Source: an uncultured Candidatus Pelagibacter sp.
GTDB taxonomy: Bacteria; Pseudomonadota; Alphaproteobacteria; Pelagibacterales; Pelagibacteraceae
Length of the DNA: 40,644 nucleotides
Direction: 5' to 3'
Assembly: GCA_943841085.1 (NCBI GenBank)
Contig: CALSWN010000001.1
Span: forward strand, 1 to 40,644
The notes beneath the pieces were generated by a model. It saw nothing but the letters and a program-made list of their open reading frames with translations. It made no database searches and had not been told where the DNA came from. The position numbers were made by a program, and so were the translations under genes. Shown here piece by piece: positions 20,115 through 30,349 of this stretch (within the stretch, counting starts at the first letter, position 1; each line of letters starts with the position of its first letter).

Positions 20115-20792
20115 ATGCTAACTAAAAAACAAAAAAACCTGCTTTTATTTATCAACAAGAAGTTGAGAGCTTCTGGTATTTCACCTTCATATGAAGAAAT
20201 GAAAGAGTCTCTCAATCTAAAATCTAAATCTGGTATTCATAGATTAATTAGTGCCCTAGAAGAGAGGGGTTTTATTAAAAGATTAGCTCATAAAGCAAGA
20301 GCTTTAGAGGTAATTAAGCTTCCAGAAACTGCTTCTGCAAATGATATCTATAATAATTTTTCACCGAGTGTAATAAAAGGTGGTTTAGATGAGCAAAAAA
20401 TTAATTCTGATGAAATAGAGATTCCTGTATTGGGTAAAATCGCAGCAGGAACACCTGTTGAAGCAATTCAAAATGAAGTATCAAGAATACCACTTCCAGC
20501 TAACCTTGAAAAAAATGGTCAATATTTTGGTTTAAAAGTGCAAGGTGACTCTATGATCGAAGCTGGAATTAATGAAGGTGATACTGTAATAATCAAGAGA
20601 TCTGATACAGCTGATAATGGAAAAATTGTAGTCGCATTAATAGATGAACATGAAGCTATGTTAAAAAGAATTAGAAGAAAAGGTAAAACAGTTGCACTAG
20701 AAAGTGCAAATAGAAACTATGAGACTAAGATTTTTGGACCAGATAGAGTTAAAGTCCAAGGTGTTTTAGTATCTTTATATAGAAACTTCTAG
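20115..20792 (+). CDS. lexA: LexA SOS repressor
   Basis: Winged HTH MLTKKQKNLLLFINKKLRASGISPSYEEMKESLNLKSKSGIHRLISALEERGFI; Ala-Gly cleavage region GKIAAGTPVEA; catalytic Ser GDSMIEAGI and Lys region NGKIVVALI. Confidence 0.98.
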   Translation: MLTKKQKNLLLFINKKLRASGISPSYEEMKESLNLKSKSGIHRLISALEERGFIKRLAHKARALEVIKLPETASANDIYNNFSPSVIKGGLDEQKINSDEIEIPVLGKIAAGTPVEAIQNEVSRIPLPANLEKNGQYFGLKVQGDSMIEAGINEGDTVIIKRSDTADNGKIVVALIDEHEAMLKRIRRKGKTVALESANRNYETKIFGPDRVKVQGVLVSLYRNF

Positions 20793-20814
20793 AAAAATAG
20801 TCTAAACATTCTCA

Positions 20815-22209
20815 ATGTCTAAAGTAGCAACAAGATTTGCTCCCTCACCCACTGGAGCTCTACATATTGGTGGTGTCAGAACTGCATTATTTAATTGGTT
20901 ATTTTCAAAAAATCAAAAAGGAACATTTCATTTAAGAATAGAGGATACAGATAAAGAAAGATCTAAAGATGAACATAAAATACAAATTATTAAATCTTTA
21001 AAATGGATAGGTGTCGAGCACGATGGTGAAGAGTATATTCAATCTACAAAGATTAATGATCATATAAAAATTGTAGATGAGTTACTTAAAAATGGAAATG
21101 CATATAAATGTTATTGTACAACGGAAGAAATTGAAGAACAAAAAAAAAGAGCTAGACAAAAAAAACTTCCATACATTTATAATAGAAAGTGGAGAGATCT
21201 TTCTCAAGCAGAGGTGCCAAAAGATATAAAGCCTGTAATTAGATTTAAAAGTAAAATTGATGGCACAACTATACTAAAAGATTTAGTCCAAGGAGACGTG
21301 GAAATTGAAAATAACACAATTGAAGATTTTATAATTTTAAGAAATGATGGAACACCAACATATAATTTATCTGCAACAGTTGATGATCATCAAATGAAAA
21401 TGACACACATTATTAGAGGAGATGATCACAAGATAAATACTTTTAAGCAAATGCAAATATATACAGCTATGAAATGGGATTTACCACAGTTTGCTCATAT
21501 ACCTCTGATTCATACAATTGAAGGTAAAAAGTTATCAAAAAGAGATAACGCATCTACGTTAGATGACTATTCAAAAATTGGGATAATGCCAGATGCTCTA
21601 AGAAATTATCTTTTAAGACTTGGTTGGTCTTATAAAGATAAGGAAATATTTACTATTGATGAAAGCATAAAATACTTTGATCTAAAAGGGATTGGTAAAT
21701 CTCCGTCTAAACTTGACATGAGCCGTATTCTTTCAATGAACGAACATTACATTAAATCAATTGAAGAGAATGATCTGTATAATCAATTGCTTCAATATTG
21801 TGAGCTATTTAAAGAAAAAATTAAAACAGATAAAGAGAGCAAACTTAAATCTTCTTTATCATTCCTTAAGAATAAAGCTAAGACACTTGAAGATATCTAT
21901 AATAATGCTAAATATATAATTTCTGATGAAGTTGAGCTAAGTCAAGAGGATTTTAAGCTCATTGATGAAAATGCAAAAAAAATTATATTAGATTTTTCTA
22001 AAAAATTTTCGGCTCTAGAGAATTTAACTAAAGAAACATTAGAAACAATAATAAATGATTTGATTAAATCATATAAGACAAACTTTAAAGGTGTGGGTCA
22101 ACCATTAAGAATTATATTAACTGGTTCTAAATTTGGCCCTGGTATATATGATATAATTATTTCCTTAGGAAAAATTGAAGTAGAAAAAAGATTAAACAAG
22201 TTGGTCTAA
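20815..22209 (+). CDS. gltX: Glutamyl-tRNA synthetase
   Basis: RFAPSPTGALHIGGVRTALFNWLF (HIGH), RIEDTDKERS, KLSKRDNAS (KMSKS-type). Confidence 0.98.
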   Translation: MSKVATRFAPSPTGALHIGGVRTALFNWLFSKNQKGTFHLRIEDTDKERSKDEHKIQIIKSLKWIGVEHDGEEYIQSTKINDHIKIVDELLKNGNAYKCYCTTEEIEEQKKRARQKKLPYIYNRKWRDLSQAEVPKDIKPVIRFKSKIDGTTILKDLVQGDVEIENNTIEDFIILRNDGTPTYNLSATVDDHQMKMTHIIRGDDHKINTFKQMQIYTAMKWDLPQFAHIPLIHTIEGKKLSKRDNASTLDDYSKIGIMPDALRNYLLRLGWSYKDKEIFTIDESIKYFDLKGIGKSPSKLDMSRILSMNEHYIKSIEENDLYNQLLQYCELFKEKIKTDKESKLKSSLSFLKNKAKTLEDIYNNAKYIISDEVELSQEDFKLIDENAKKIILDFSKKFSALENLTKETLETIINDLIKSYKTNFKGVGQPLRIILTGSKFGPGIYDIIISLGKIEVEKRLNKLV

Positions 22210-22212
22210 TAC

Positions 22213-23343
22213 TTATAAATAATCTGATAAAATTTTAGCAGTTTTTTCAGTAGATGAAGAATCTGATTTAATATCATTTAATGTTTTTTTTATAGACTCT
22301 AATTGTGATTTAATTAAATCAGGATGATTTAAAAAATAATTTACAGAATTAAATATTTCTTTTGGATTACATTCATTTTGCAAAAGCTCTGGAATAATTT
22401 CTTTATTATTAATGATATTGATTATATTTGCAAAACGTACTTTTGCTAAAAATTTCATTAAAAAATAATTTATCATATTAATTTTATAAATAATTATAGA
22501 TGGAATATTTGCATTACAAATTTCTAAAGAAATAGTGCCAGATTTCACAACAGCAAATATAGAATTATTTAAAACTTGGGATTTTATATTTTCATCTGAA
22601 ATAACTTGAGAATTTTTTATTTTATTATCGTTAATAAAATCATTAATAAAATTTCTATTTTCATTGGTACTATGAAAAATAAAAGAATAATCATTTGATT
22701 TGTCATTCATCAGTTTGATAAATTCTGACAAAATTGGTAAAAGCACATTGATTTCAGAATTACGACTTCCTGCAAAAATTGAGATAATTTTTTTTTCTTT
22801 ATCGATTAAAGATGAAAAATCAGTTTTAACTTTATTATTTTGTTCTAGTAATGGATGACCCACAAAAGTATTAGTAATATTTTCTTTATCAAAAAAACTT
22901 TTTTCAAAATTGAATAGCAGTAGCATATGGTCTACAAATTTTTTAAATTTTTTAACTCTTCCTTCTCTCCATATCCATACTTGTGGTGCAACATAATGAA
23001 CAGTTTTGATATCTTTATTAATTTTCTTAACTCGTTCAGCGACTCTTAATGTAAAATCAGGGCTATCAACGCTAAATAAAATATCTGGGTTAAATTTAAT
23101 AATTTCTTCTACTGTTTTATCAATTTTATCTTTTATTTTTAAAATATTTAATAAAACACTTGTAAAACCGATATATGTAATTTCTTTAAGATCAAAAATT
23201 GATTTTATACCTAAAGACTCTAGATTGCTTCCCCCAACACATAAATATTCAATATCAGGGTTTATTATTTTTAATTTAGATATAGTTGTTGAGGCTAATT
23301 TGTCTCCAGATGGTTCACCTGTTAATATAAATATTTTTTTCAT
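22213..23343 (-). CDS. lpxB: Lipid-A-disaccharide synthase
   Basis: ILTGEPSGDKLAS, VDSPDFTLRVA, HYVAPQVWIWREGRVKKF, FVGHPLLE, FAGSRNSEI. Confidence 0.97.
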   Translation of the reverse strand: MKKIFILTGEPSGDKLASTTISKLKIINPDIEYLCVGGSNLESLGIKSIFDLKEITYIGFTSVLLNILKIKDKIDKTVEEIIKFNPDILFSVDSPDFTLRVAERVKKINKDIKTVHYVAPQVWIWREGRVKKFKKFVDHMLLLFNFEKSFFDKENITNTFVGHPLLEQNNKVKTDFSSLIDKEKKIISIFAGSRNSEINVLLPILSEFIKLMNDKSNDYSFIFHSTNENRNFINDFINDNKIKNSQVISDENIKSQVLNNSIFAVVKSGTISLEICNANIPSIIIYKINMINYFLMKFLAKVRFANIINIINNKEIIPELLQNECNPKEIFNSVNYFLNHPDLIKSQLESIKKTLNDIKSDSSSTEKTAKILSDYL

Positions 23344-24131
23344 ATTGTTTTGATAAATATTTTATTTTTATTAGCAAAATTTATGCACTTCACTTTATCT
23401 AAAAAAATATTTTGATTAGCTTTTAATACTATCCCACCAATATTTACTTTTTTACAATCTTTTAACGTATCAAGGCCGACAGTTGGTAAATCTATACGAG
23501 TATCTTGTTTCTTTTTAGGAAATTTAATTAAAATAGCTTTTGCCTTTTTGCTTTTTTTGATTGATTGGATCATTTTTTTTGTTCCTTTTGAGGTTTCTTT
23601 AGCAATAATAAGATTATTTCTTACAATTAAACCTTGCACATGGTTATGAGGACTTAAATTTTTTAATGATTTGATACCTTTTCTTATATTAATTAAATCT
23701 ATTTTTTGTGGTTTAATTTTAGTAAAGATACCTTTTGATAGTGTTAATTCTGGATTATAAAAATTTGATTTGACAACATTAATTTTTTTTTCAGTTAAAA
23801 TCTTAATTACTACTTTTAAAATGGCTGCATCACCTAATTTTGATGCTTTAATTATTCTTGGCATATAATAAATACCTTTAATATCTAATTTTAAATTAGT
23901 TATTTTTGGCTTATCAATTTTTCCCGCAAATAAAACTTTTTTACAATTATTTTCTTTTAAAACCTGAAAAATTTTTCCAAATTGACCAATGCCAATTGAT
24001 GTTGAGTGCGGATCTTTTTTAAAAGAATTATCTTTTGATAAATCAATAATAAAATATTTTATTTTATTATTTTTGATTTTTTTTAATATAATTTTTGGAA
24101 AATCAGTACTGCCAAAAAATAATCCGATCAT
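23340..24131 (-). CDS. lpxI: UDP-2,3-diacylglucosamine pyrophosphatase LpxI-type (DUF1009)
   Basis: IGIGQFGKIFQVLKENNCKKVLFAGKI, VVKSNFYNPELTLSKGIFT, FPKKKQDTRIDLPTVGLDTL; located between lpxA and lpxB. Confidence 0.93.
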   Translation of the reverse strand: MIGLFFGSTDFPKIILKKIKNNKIKYFIIDLSKDNSFKKDPHSTSIGIGQFGKIFQVLKENNCKKVLFAGKIDKPKITNLKLDIKGIYYMPRIIKASKLGDAAILKVVIKILTEKKINVVKSNFYNPELTLSKGIFTKIKPQKIDLINIRKGIKSLKNLSPHNHVQGLIVRNNLIIAKETSKGTKKMIQSIKKSKKAKAILIKFPKKKQDTRIDLPTVGLDTLKDCKKVNIGGIVLKANQNIFLDKVKCINFANKNKIFIKTI

Positions 24132-24132
24132 T

Positions 24133-24915
24133 TTATTTTAAAAAGGGAGTACAAATTGGTCTTTTTTTATCTTTATTTATAAATTCTAATACTTCTTTTA
24201 CTAAAGAGTTATTTTTAAATTCACCATTTATTTTCTTTAAATTTTCATTTAAATTTTCTGATTTAAAAATCTCTTTATAAGCATCTGTAAGACCAATTAT
24301 ATCTTTATTTTGAACTTTTTTTCTTCTTAATCCAACTATGTTAATGCCATTTAATAAATTTCTATTTCCTGTTGATAAACCATAGGGTATTACATCTCTC
24401 GAAACACCAGTCATTCCACCAATCATAGCCATTTTACCAATCCGTACAAATTGTTGTACTCCACATTTTGCACCAATTATTACAAAATCATCAATTATAG
24501 CATGGCCTGCAATCGCTGAATTGTTTGCCATAACGATGTTATTTCCTAAAATACAATCATGTGCAATATGTGCTCCAATCATAATTAAATTGTTATTGCC
24601 TACTTTTGTTATCCCACCGCCTTGAATTGTGCCAGTGTTAATAGTCACATGTTCTCTTATAGTGTTGGAGTCTCCGATTATTAATTTTGTTATTTCACTA
24701 TTATATTTTAAATCTTGAGGGTCGCTACCTATTGAACACATTGGATAAAATATATTATTTTCACCAATTAATGTATGACCTGTAATGTTCACATGTGAAT
24801 GAATTATTACACCATCTTTAATTTCAACGTTGGGTCCAATTATTGAATAAGCACCTATTTGTACATTTGGTGAAATTTTAGCTTTTGGATTTATAATTGC
24901 CGTTTTATGTATCAT
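24133..24915 (-). CDS. lpxA: Acyl-ACP--UDP-N-acetylglucosamine O-acyltransferase
   Basis: Hexapeptide repeats; IHKTAIINPKAKISPNVQIG, GAHIAHDCILGNNIVMANNSAIAGHA, GLNIVGLRRKK-type NGINIVGLRRK. Confidence 0.98.
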   Translation of the reverse strand: MIHKTAIINPKAKISPNVQIGAYSIIGPNVEIKDGVIIHSHVNITGHTLIGENNIFYPMCSIGSDPQDLKYNSEITKLIIGDSNTIREHVTINTGTIQGGGITKVGNNNLIMIGAHIAHDCILGNNIVMANNSAIAGHAIIDDFVIIGAKCGVQQFVRIGKMAMIGGMTGVSRDVIPYGLSTGNRNLLNGINIVGLRRKKVQNKDIIGLTDAYKEIFKSENLNENLKKINGEFKNNSLVKEVLEFINKDKKRPICTPFLK

Positions 24916-25893
24916 TTATTTATTGTCTTTAATAAAGTTTCTTAAATCTTTTGCTGGGTAACCCATAACTTTTGATCCATCAGGTAAATTTTTAATCACT
25001 CCACTCCCACCTCCAATTTGAATATTATTACCAATCTTTAAATGACCAGAAATTCCTGCTTGACCACCAATCATGACATTATTTCCTATGGTAGAGCTAC
25101 CGGCAAATCCAACTTGTCCAGCAATTATACAATTGTCACCGATTTGATTATTATGTGCAATGTGAATTTGGTTATCTAAGAATGTATTTTTGCCAATTAC
25201 AGTATTTGACATTGAGCCTCTATCTATTGTATTTCCACAACCTATCTCGGCAAAATCTTTAATTATAACAATTCCTATATGAGGATACCTAATATTTTTA
25301 TCTTTATTTGGAAAAAAACCAAATCCTTTTTTTCCAATAACACAACCATCTAAAACATGAATATCATTATAAAGGATACTATTTCGGATTATAACATTTG
25401 AACCAATAGAACAGTTATTTCCGATTATAACATTTTTTTCTATAATTGAATTATGACCTATCGTACAATTTTTTCCAATTTTAACATTTTTACCTATTAA
25501 AACATTTTTTCCATACTTAACCTTTTTGTTAAACAAAGATTTGGATATATCTTTAACAGTAGTGTCAAATTCATCTTCAGCAGAATCCGGGTAAAATAAT
25601 TTTGTAATTTTTGCAGTAGCAATTAAAACATTTTTTACAATTATTTTTTTACAATCAAATGGTAAAATATTTGCTAAAGATTTCGTTGTAATGCAAAATG
25701 AAGCTTTAGTTTTAGAAGCAAGTAACTCATATTTTTTAGAATGAAAAAAAGTAATATCATTTTTTTTTGCTTCACTAAGATTTTTAATATCAGATACTTT
25801 TAATCTAGTTAAATTTTCATTTTTAACAGATAATGAATTCAAAAGTTTATCTATTTTAAAAGGACCTCTATTTTTAAAAAAAGGATTAATCAT
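24916..25893 (-). CDS. lpxD: UDP-3-O-acylglucosamine N-acyltransferase
   Basis: Hexapeptide repeats with GFGFFPNKDKNIRYPHIGIVIIKDFAEIGCGNTIDRGSMSNTVIG and IHIAHNNQIGDNCIIAGQVGFAGSS. Confidence 0.98.
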   Translation of the reverse strand: MINPFFKNRGPFKIDKLLNSLSVKNENLTRLKVSDIKNLSEAKKNDITFFHSKKYELLASKTKASFCITTKSLANILPFDCKKIIVKNVLIATAKITKLFYPDSAEDEFDTTVKDISKSLFNKKVKYGKNVLIGKNVKIGKNCTIGHNSIIEKNVIIGNNCSIGSNVIIRNSILYNDIHVLDGCVIGKKGFGFFPNKDKNIRYPHIGIVIIKDFAEIGCGNTIDRGSMSNTVIGKNTFLDNQIHIAHNNQIGDNCIIAGQVGFAGSSTIGNNVMIGGQAGISGHLKIGNNIQIGGGSGVIKNLPDGSKVMGYPAKDLRNFIKDNK

Positions 25894-25947
25894 TAATCAA
25901 TTATAAATCAAAACTCGGATAAATTGCTCATCAATAATTATTACTGA

Positions 25948-26400
25948 TTATTTTCTATCTACTATAGTCGCTGACCACACAGCATCAGCCATTTTTTTTC
26001 CTTCTACAAAAGCCTCGCCCTTATATTTCCAAACCCTACCATGAGATCTAATTGCTTCTACATTTAATTCTAGCCTGCAGTCAGGTATCACGGGATTTCT
26101 AAATCTCGCTTTTTCAACGCCCATTAAAAAAACTAGTTTATTTTCATATTCTTTTTTATCTATTCCTGTAGCCGTAAGAGCAGCAGCAGCCTGCCCAAAT
26201 GCTTCTACAATTAAAACTCCTGGCATTACTGGATTCTCTGGAAAATGACCCTGAACAAAAAAACTATCTTTCTTAACATTTACTATTGCTGTTGCTGAGA
26301 AAAGTTTTTTTATATTTATTAATTCTTCAATTAGCAACATCGGTTCTCTATGTGGCAACAAATCAATGATTTCTTTTTTATTTAAAGTATTTTTCATCAA
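25948..26400 (-). CDS. fabZ: 3-hydroxyacyl-ACP dehydratase FabZ
   Basis: LLPHREPMLLIEE, GHFPENPVMPGVLIVEAFGQAAA, MGVEKARFRNPVIPD. Confidence 0.98.
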   Translation of the reverse strand: MMKNTLNKKEIIDLLPHREPMLLIEELINIKKLFSATAIVNVKKDSFFVQGHFPENPVMPGVLIVEAFGQAAAALTATGIDKKEYENKLVFLMGVEKARFRNPVIPDCRLELNVEAIRSHGRVWKYKGEAFVEGKKMADAVWSATIVDRK

Positions 26401-26930
26401 TTTAGTTTAATTTTTTTTATTTTAGCATCAAGTTGTTTTAAAATTTCATTAGTCACATCTAAATCAGATCTTCCTATAATAATATTTTTTTGATCAATAA
26501 TAAAAGTTAGTTCATTTTTATTTGAATATTCTGATAAAACTATATTTAATTCATCTAAAATTTTCTTCATTGCTTTATTTCTTTTTGATCTTAAATCATT
26601 AACTTTCTTATTTCCTTCTTTTTTAAAATTTTCAAATTCTTTATTCAATGCAATTACTTTCTTTTCAAATTCCTCTTTAGATAAAATATTTTTTTGTGAA
26701 TTAACTTTATCTTTTTTTAATGATAGTTTTTTTCTATTTTCTATATATTTATTTTTGTTTGCTTTATCTAGTTTGTCTAATTGTTGAAGCACAGATTTTC
26801 CAACTAATGATTCTCTCATTACTCTATCCATTTCTACAAATGCAATTTTAACTTCAGCTTTTCCTTGAGTAAAAATTAATGTTATAAAAAAAATTATAGC
26901 AATGGCTTTTATATTTTTAATAAAATTCAT
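26397..26930 (-). CDS. skp: OmpH/Skp-family periplasmic chaperone
   Basis: 177 aa with N-terminal signal, KIAFVEMDRVMRESLVGK, long charged coiled coil; directly downstream of bamA. Confidence 0.87.
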   Translation of the reverse strand: MNFIKNIKAIAIIFFITLIFTQGKAEVKIAFVEMDRVMRESLVGKSVLQQLDKLDKANKNKYIENRKKLSLKKDKVNSQKNILSKEEFEKKVIALNKEFENFKKEGNKKVNDLRSKRNKAMKKILDELNIVLSEYSNKNELTFIIDQKNIIIGRSDLDVTNEILKQLDAKIKKIKLN

Positions 26931-29173
26931 TAAAATGTAGTTCCTAAATTAAATCTAAAAGATTCAGTTATATCACCACTTGCTTTTGTAATTGGTTGAG
27001 CTAATGAAAAGCTTAAGGGTCCTACTGGCGTTAGTAAATCAACAGCAATACCTGTTGATGATCTAATTGAATTACCTTGATCTATAACATTTGAATAATC
27101 TACATGCCATACATTTGCTGCATCAAAAAATAAAGAAAAATCAACATTTTCAAAAGATTGAAATAAATAAGGAAGAGTAATTGATGTATTAAATGCCGCC
27201 ATATAATTACCTCCAACAAAATCTAATCCATCTTTAGGGCCGATTTTACCTGACTCAAATCCTCTTAATTTAGTTTTTGGTAAAAACATTCTTTTAGAAA
27301 CTCTGACATCATCACCTGATTGTAATGAATTAATTGCTCTTGTATACAATCCAACAGATAAAACTGAGTCTTCTATAATTTCTTTATGATTAGTTATTTG
27401 ATAACCATTTATGATTGAGTAACTGTCTGAGACTAAAGGAATTTCTTGGACTAAAGTGCTTATAAATCCATTTTTTGGTCTGTATGCTGAATCTCTTTTA
27501 TCGTAACTAAGTGAATAATTAAACAATGTATCAAAGTAAGAGCCCTCTTGTTTTTTATATGCTGCAGACGCACTAGCAGTTGTAGATAATTGTTCATGTT
27601 GTATAGAAATTCTAGGTGCAAAATATAAATTTTCGTATTGTTGAAAAGCTGTCCCAAGTGCAATTCTATTAAGTGAACTTTTATAACCAAAATCTTCTTC
27701 TTTATCTAAACTAGAGCTTTCTAAAGATGTTGTCACGCTTCTATCTGAGTAAGCAAAATTTGGGTTTGTATAAGCAAACTTTCCTCTAATGGATTCTTCT
27801 GTAAGCTGTAGATTTGCATCTAATTTGATACCCTTACCATTAAAATTGTTTTCTTTAATACCAAATGCTAAAGTAGAACCAGAGGTACCATAACCTGCAC
27901 CAGCAGAAATTTCTCCAGTAGGTTTTTCTTCTATTGTTATGTCAATATTCTTTAAACCTTTTGTATTACCATCTTTTATTTCAGATTTTACTGATTTAAA
28001 AACATTTGTACTTTTTAGATTATTAATAGTCTTATTATGAAGCAATAGATTTAATGGATCTCCTTCATCTACAACAAGTTGTTGCCTAATAAATTCCTCG
28101 TTAGTTATATTGTTGCCAAGTATATTTATACTTTCAACATAATATTTATCACCTTCTTTAATATTAAAAACAAAGTCAATTTTATCATCATCTTTTATCG
28201 TCTCATCAACGGTGACATCAATAAACTCATAATTTTCATTTGCCGCAATTCTATCTATTTCTGTTAAAATAGTTTGAATACCTTTATATGAATATGTTGA
28301 TTTTTCTAATTTTTTAAAAGTTTTTCTTAATCTATCAAAATCTTTAGTATCATAATCATCAGGCAAAATTATCTTAAAAGAATTAAATATAAATTTTTTA
28401 CCAGAGTCAATTTTATAGATTAAAGAAAAATTCTGCTCATCTAAAACTTGAGAATAAGCATCCTCAATGCTTACTTTATAATATCCATTATTTAAATAAA
28501 AGTTTTTTAATAATCTTTTGTCAAGCTCTGTTAGCTCTTTACTTAGATATTTATATCTAGAAATAAATTTCCAAAATTTACTTTCTTCAGATTTGATAAT
28601 AGAGCTAAGTTTTCTACTTTTATATTTTTTGTCACCTATGAATTTAATTTCATTGATTAAGGCTTTTTCACCCATTGAAATATCATAAATTATATTGATG
28701 GTATTATTTGAATTTGTTTGCTGTGAGACATCAACTTTTGAAAAATAATAACCAGATTTTCTTAAAACATTGGATACTCTATTTAAATCTTCTTTGAGTG
28801 TGAACTTATTAAAAGAACTTTTGGGTTTTAATTTTGTTTGTTCTTTAAACAACTCAACATGTTTTTTTGCTTTTACACCATTAAATATAATATCTTGAAT
28901 AATTGGGTATTCCTTAACATTGATTAACAACTTATTTTCAGATATCTCAACTGTGACTTTTTCAAAAAAATTTGAATTATAGATATTTTTTAAAGCCTCA
29001 TTCAAATCATTTTTTGTTAAATCAACATCTTTTTTAAGTTTAGAAAAATTAATGATAGTTTGAGTAGAAACTCTTTGATTACCCGTTACCTCAAATTCAG
29101 AAAAGATATCAGCAAAGACGTTTCCTAAAAAAAAGGAAAATATTGCAACAAATGTAATTAAACTTTTATTCAT
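26930..29173 (-). CDS. bamA: Outer membrane assembly factor BamA
   Basis: 747 aa; POTRA repeats (FEVTGNQRVSTQTI, NGVKAKKHVELF, ...NILGNNITNEEFIRQQLVVDEGD), C-terminal barrel with LRGFESGKIGP and terminal aromatic (LGTTF). Confidence 0.97.
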   Translation of the reverse strand: MNKSLITFVAIFSFFLGNVFADIFSEFEVTGNQRVSTQTIINFSKLKKDVDLTKNDLNEALKNIYNSNFFEKVTVEISENKLLINVKEYPIIQDIIFNGVKAKKHVELFKEQTKLKPKSSFNKFTLKEDLNRVSNVLRKSGYYFSKVDVSQQTNSNNTINIIYDISMGEKALINEIKFIGDKKYKSRKLSSIIKSEESKFWKFISRYKYLSKELTELDKRLLKNFYLNNGYYKVSIEDAYSQVLDEQNFSLIYKIDSGKKFIFNSFKIILPDDYDTKDFDRLRKTFKKLEKSTYSYKGIQTILTEIDRIAANENYEFIDVTVDETIKDDDKIDFVFNIKEGDKYYVESINILGNNITNEEFIRQQLVVDEGDPLNLLLHNKTINNLKSTNVFKSVKSEIKDGNTKGLKNIDITIEEKPTGEISAGAGYGTSGSTLAFGIKENNFNGKGIKLDANLQLTEESIRGKFAYTNPNFAYSDRSVTTSLESSSLDKEEDFGYKSSLNRIALGTAFQQYENLYFAPRISIQHEQLSTTASASAAYKKQEGSYFDTLFNYSLSYDKRDSAYRPKNGFISTLVQEIPLVSDSYSIINGYQITNHKEIIEDSVLSVGLYTRAINSLQSGDDVRVSKRMFLPKTKLRGFESGKIGPKDGLDFVGGNYMAAFNTSITLPYLFQSFENVDFSLFFDAANVWHVDYSNVIDQGNSIRSSTGIAVDLLTPVGPLSFSLAQPITKASGDITESFRFNLGTTF

Positions 29174-29182
29174 CGTAAGTCC

Positions 29183-30349
29183 TTATACACATAAATCATT
29201 AATTTTTAAACGTACATATTCATTTATAGATTTAATTTGGTCAATATTTGTTGGTTTTTTTAACTTATATTTTTGAAATTCTTTTTTCTTAAGGATCCGA
29301 AATAGAATTTTTGAAATATCAAGAAATTTTATTTTTTTTTGTAAAAAATTTTCAACAAGACAATCATTTGCACTCACTAAAACTGTTTCAAATAAAGAGT
29401 CTTTTTTGGGTAAAGACTTAATTAATTTAATTACTGGAAATTTTTTTAAATTAATTTTTTGAAAGTTTAAATCATTGAGAACTTTGAAGTCAATTTTTTT
29501 TGATTTAATGTTTTTTTCATACTTAGTATATAAAGAATTAAAAATAGGAATTTTCATATCTGTTTCGTGGGCAAGAATTTTAATCAAACCATTAGAAAAT
29601 TTTATCACTGCATGTGCATAGGACTTAGGATGAATTAAAATTCCCAATTGTTTGTAATGAAGACTAAATATTTTTTTTGCTTCAATAATTTCAAAAACTT
29701 TATTCATCATTGTCGCAGAATCAATTGAAATTTTTTTTCCCATTGACCAGTTAGGATGATTAAGAGCTTGCATTATTGTTATATTTTTAAATTTATTAAG
29801 TGGATATTCCCTAAAAGGTCCCCCGGATGCTGTTATATAAATTTTTTCTATTTTTTCTTTATTCTTTTTTTTAATTAAAGACCAAATTGAAAAATGTTCA
29901 GAATCTACTGGTATAAAATTTGTATTGTATTTTTTTAAATTTTTTTCTATTAAAGTCCAGCCACAAATAATTGATTCTTTGTTAGCTATTGCAATTGTTT
30001 TTGAAAATTTTATAATATCAAGAGTGGGTTTAAGTCCATTAAAGCCTGCTATTGCACTCATTGTATAGTCAATTTTTTTTTTATTAAAAATATATTCGAT
30101 ATTATTGAAATTATTAAAGATATTTATTTTCTTGTTTCTTAAAATATTTTTAACGTTTAAATAAGCTTTGTAATCAGTAATTATTATATTTTTGACATTA
30201 AATAATTTTACTTGATTTAATAAGTCTTTATAATTTGTATTAGATGTAAGTAGAGATATTTCAATTTTTTTTTTATCTTTTTTGAGAATATTGATTAAGG
30301 TTTTGCCAATTGATCCTGTTGATCCAAGAATTGCAATTTTTTTTTTCAT
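29183..30349 (-). CDS. dxr: 1-deoxy-D-xylulose 5-phosphate reductoisomerase
   Basis: ILGSTGSIGKTLINIL, AIANKESIICGW, PVDSEHFSIW, ITASGGPFRE, HPNWSMGKKISIDSATMMNKVFEIIEA. Confidence 0.98.
   Translation of the reverse strand: MKKKIAILGSTGSIGKTLINILKKDKKKIEISLLTSNTNYKDLLNQVKLFNVKNIIITDYKAYLNVKNILRNKKINIFNNFNNIEYIFNKKKIDYTMSAIAGFNGLKPTLDIIKFSKTIAIANKESIICGWTLIEKNLKKYNTNFIPVDSEHFSIWSLIKKKNKEKIEKIYITASGGPFREYPLNKFKNITIMQALNHPNWSMGKKISIDSATMMNKVFEIIEAKKIFSLHYKQLGILIHPKSYAHAVIKFSNGLIKILAHETDMKIPIFNSLYTKYEKNIKSKKIDFKVLNDLNFQKINLKKFPVIKLIKSLPKKDSLFETVLVSANDCLVENFLQKKIKFLDISKILFRILKKKEFQKYKLKKPTNIDQIKSINEYVRLKINDLCV

Noticed and set aside
20027-20215. 62-aa - strand ORF across the lexA promoter
   Set aside because: Covers the LexA boxes and the lexA N-terminus; no recognisable product.
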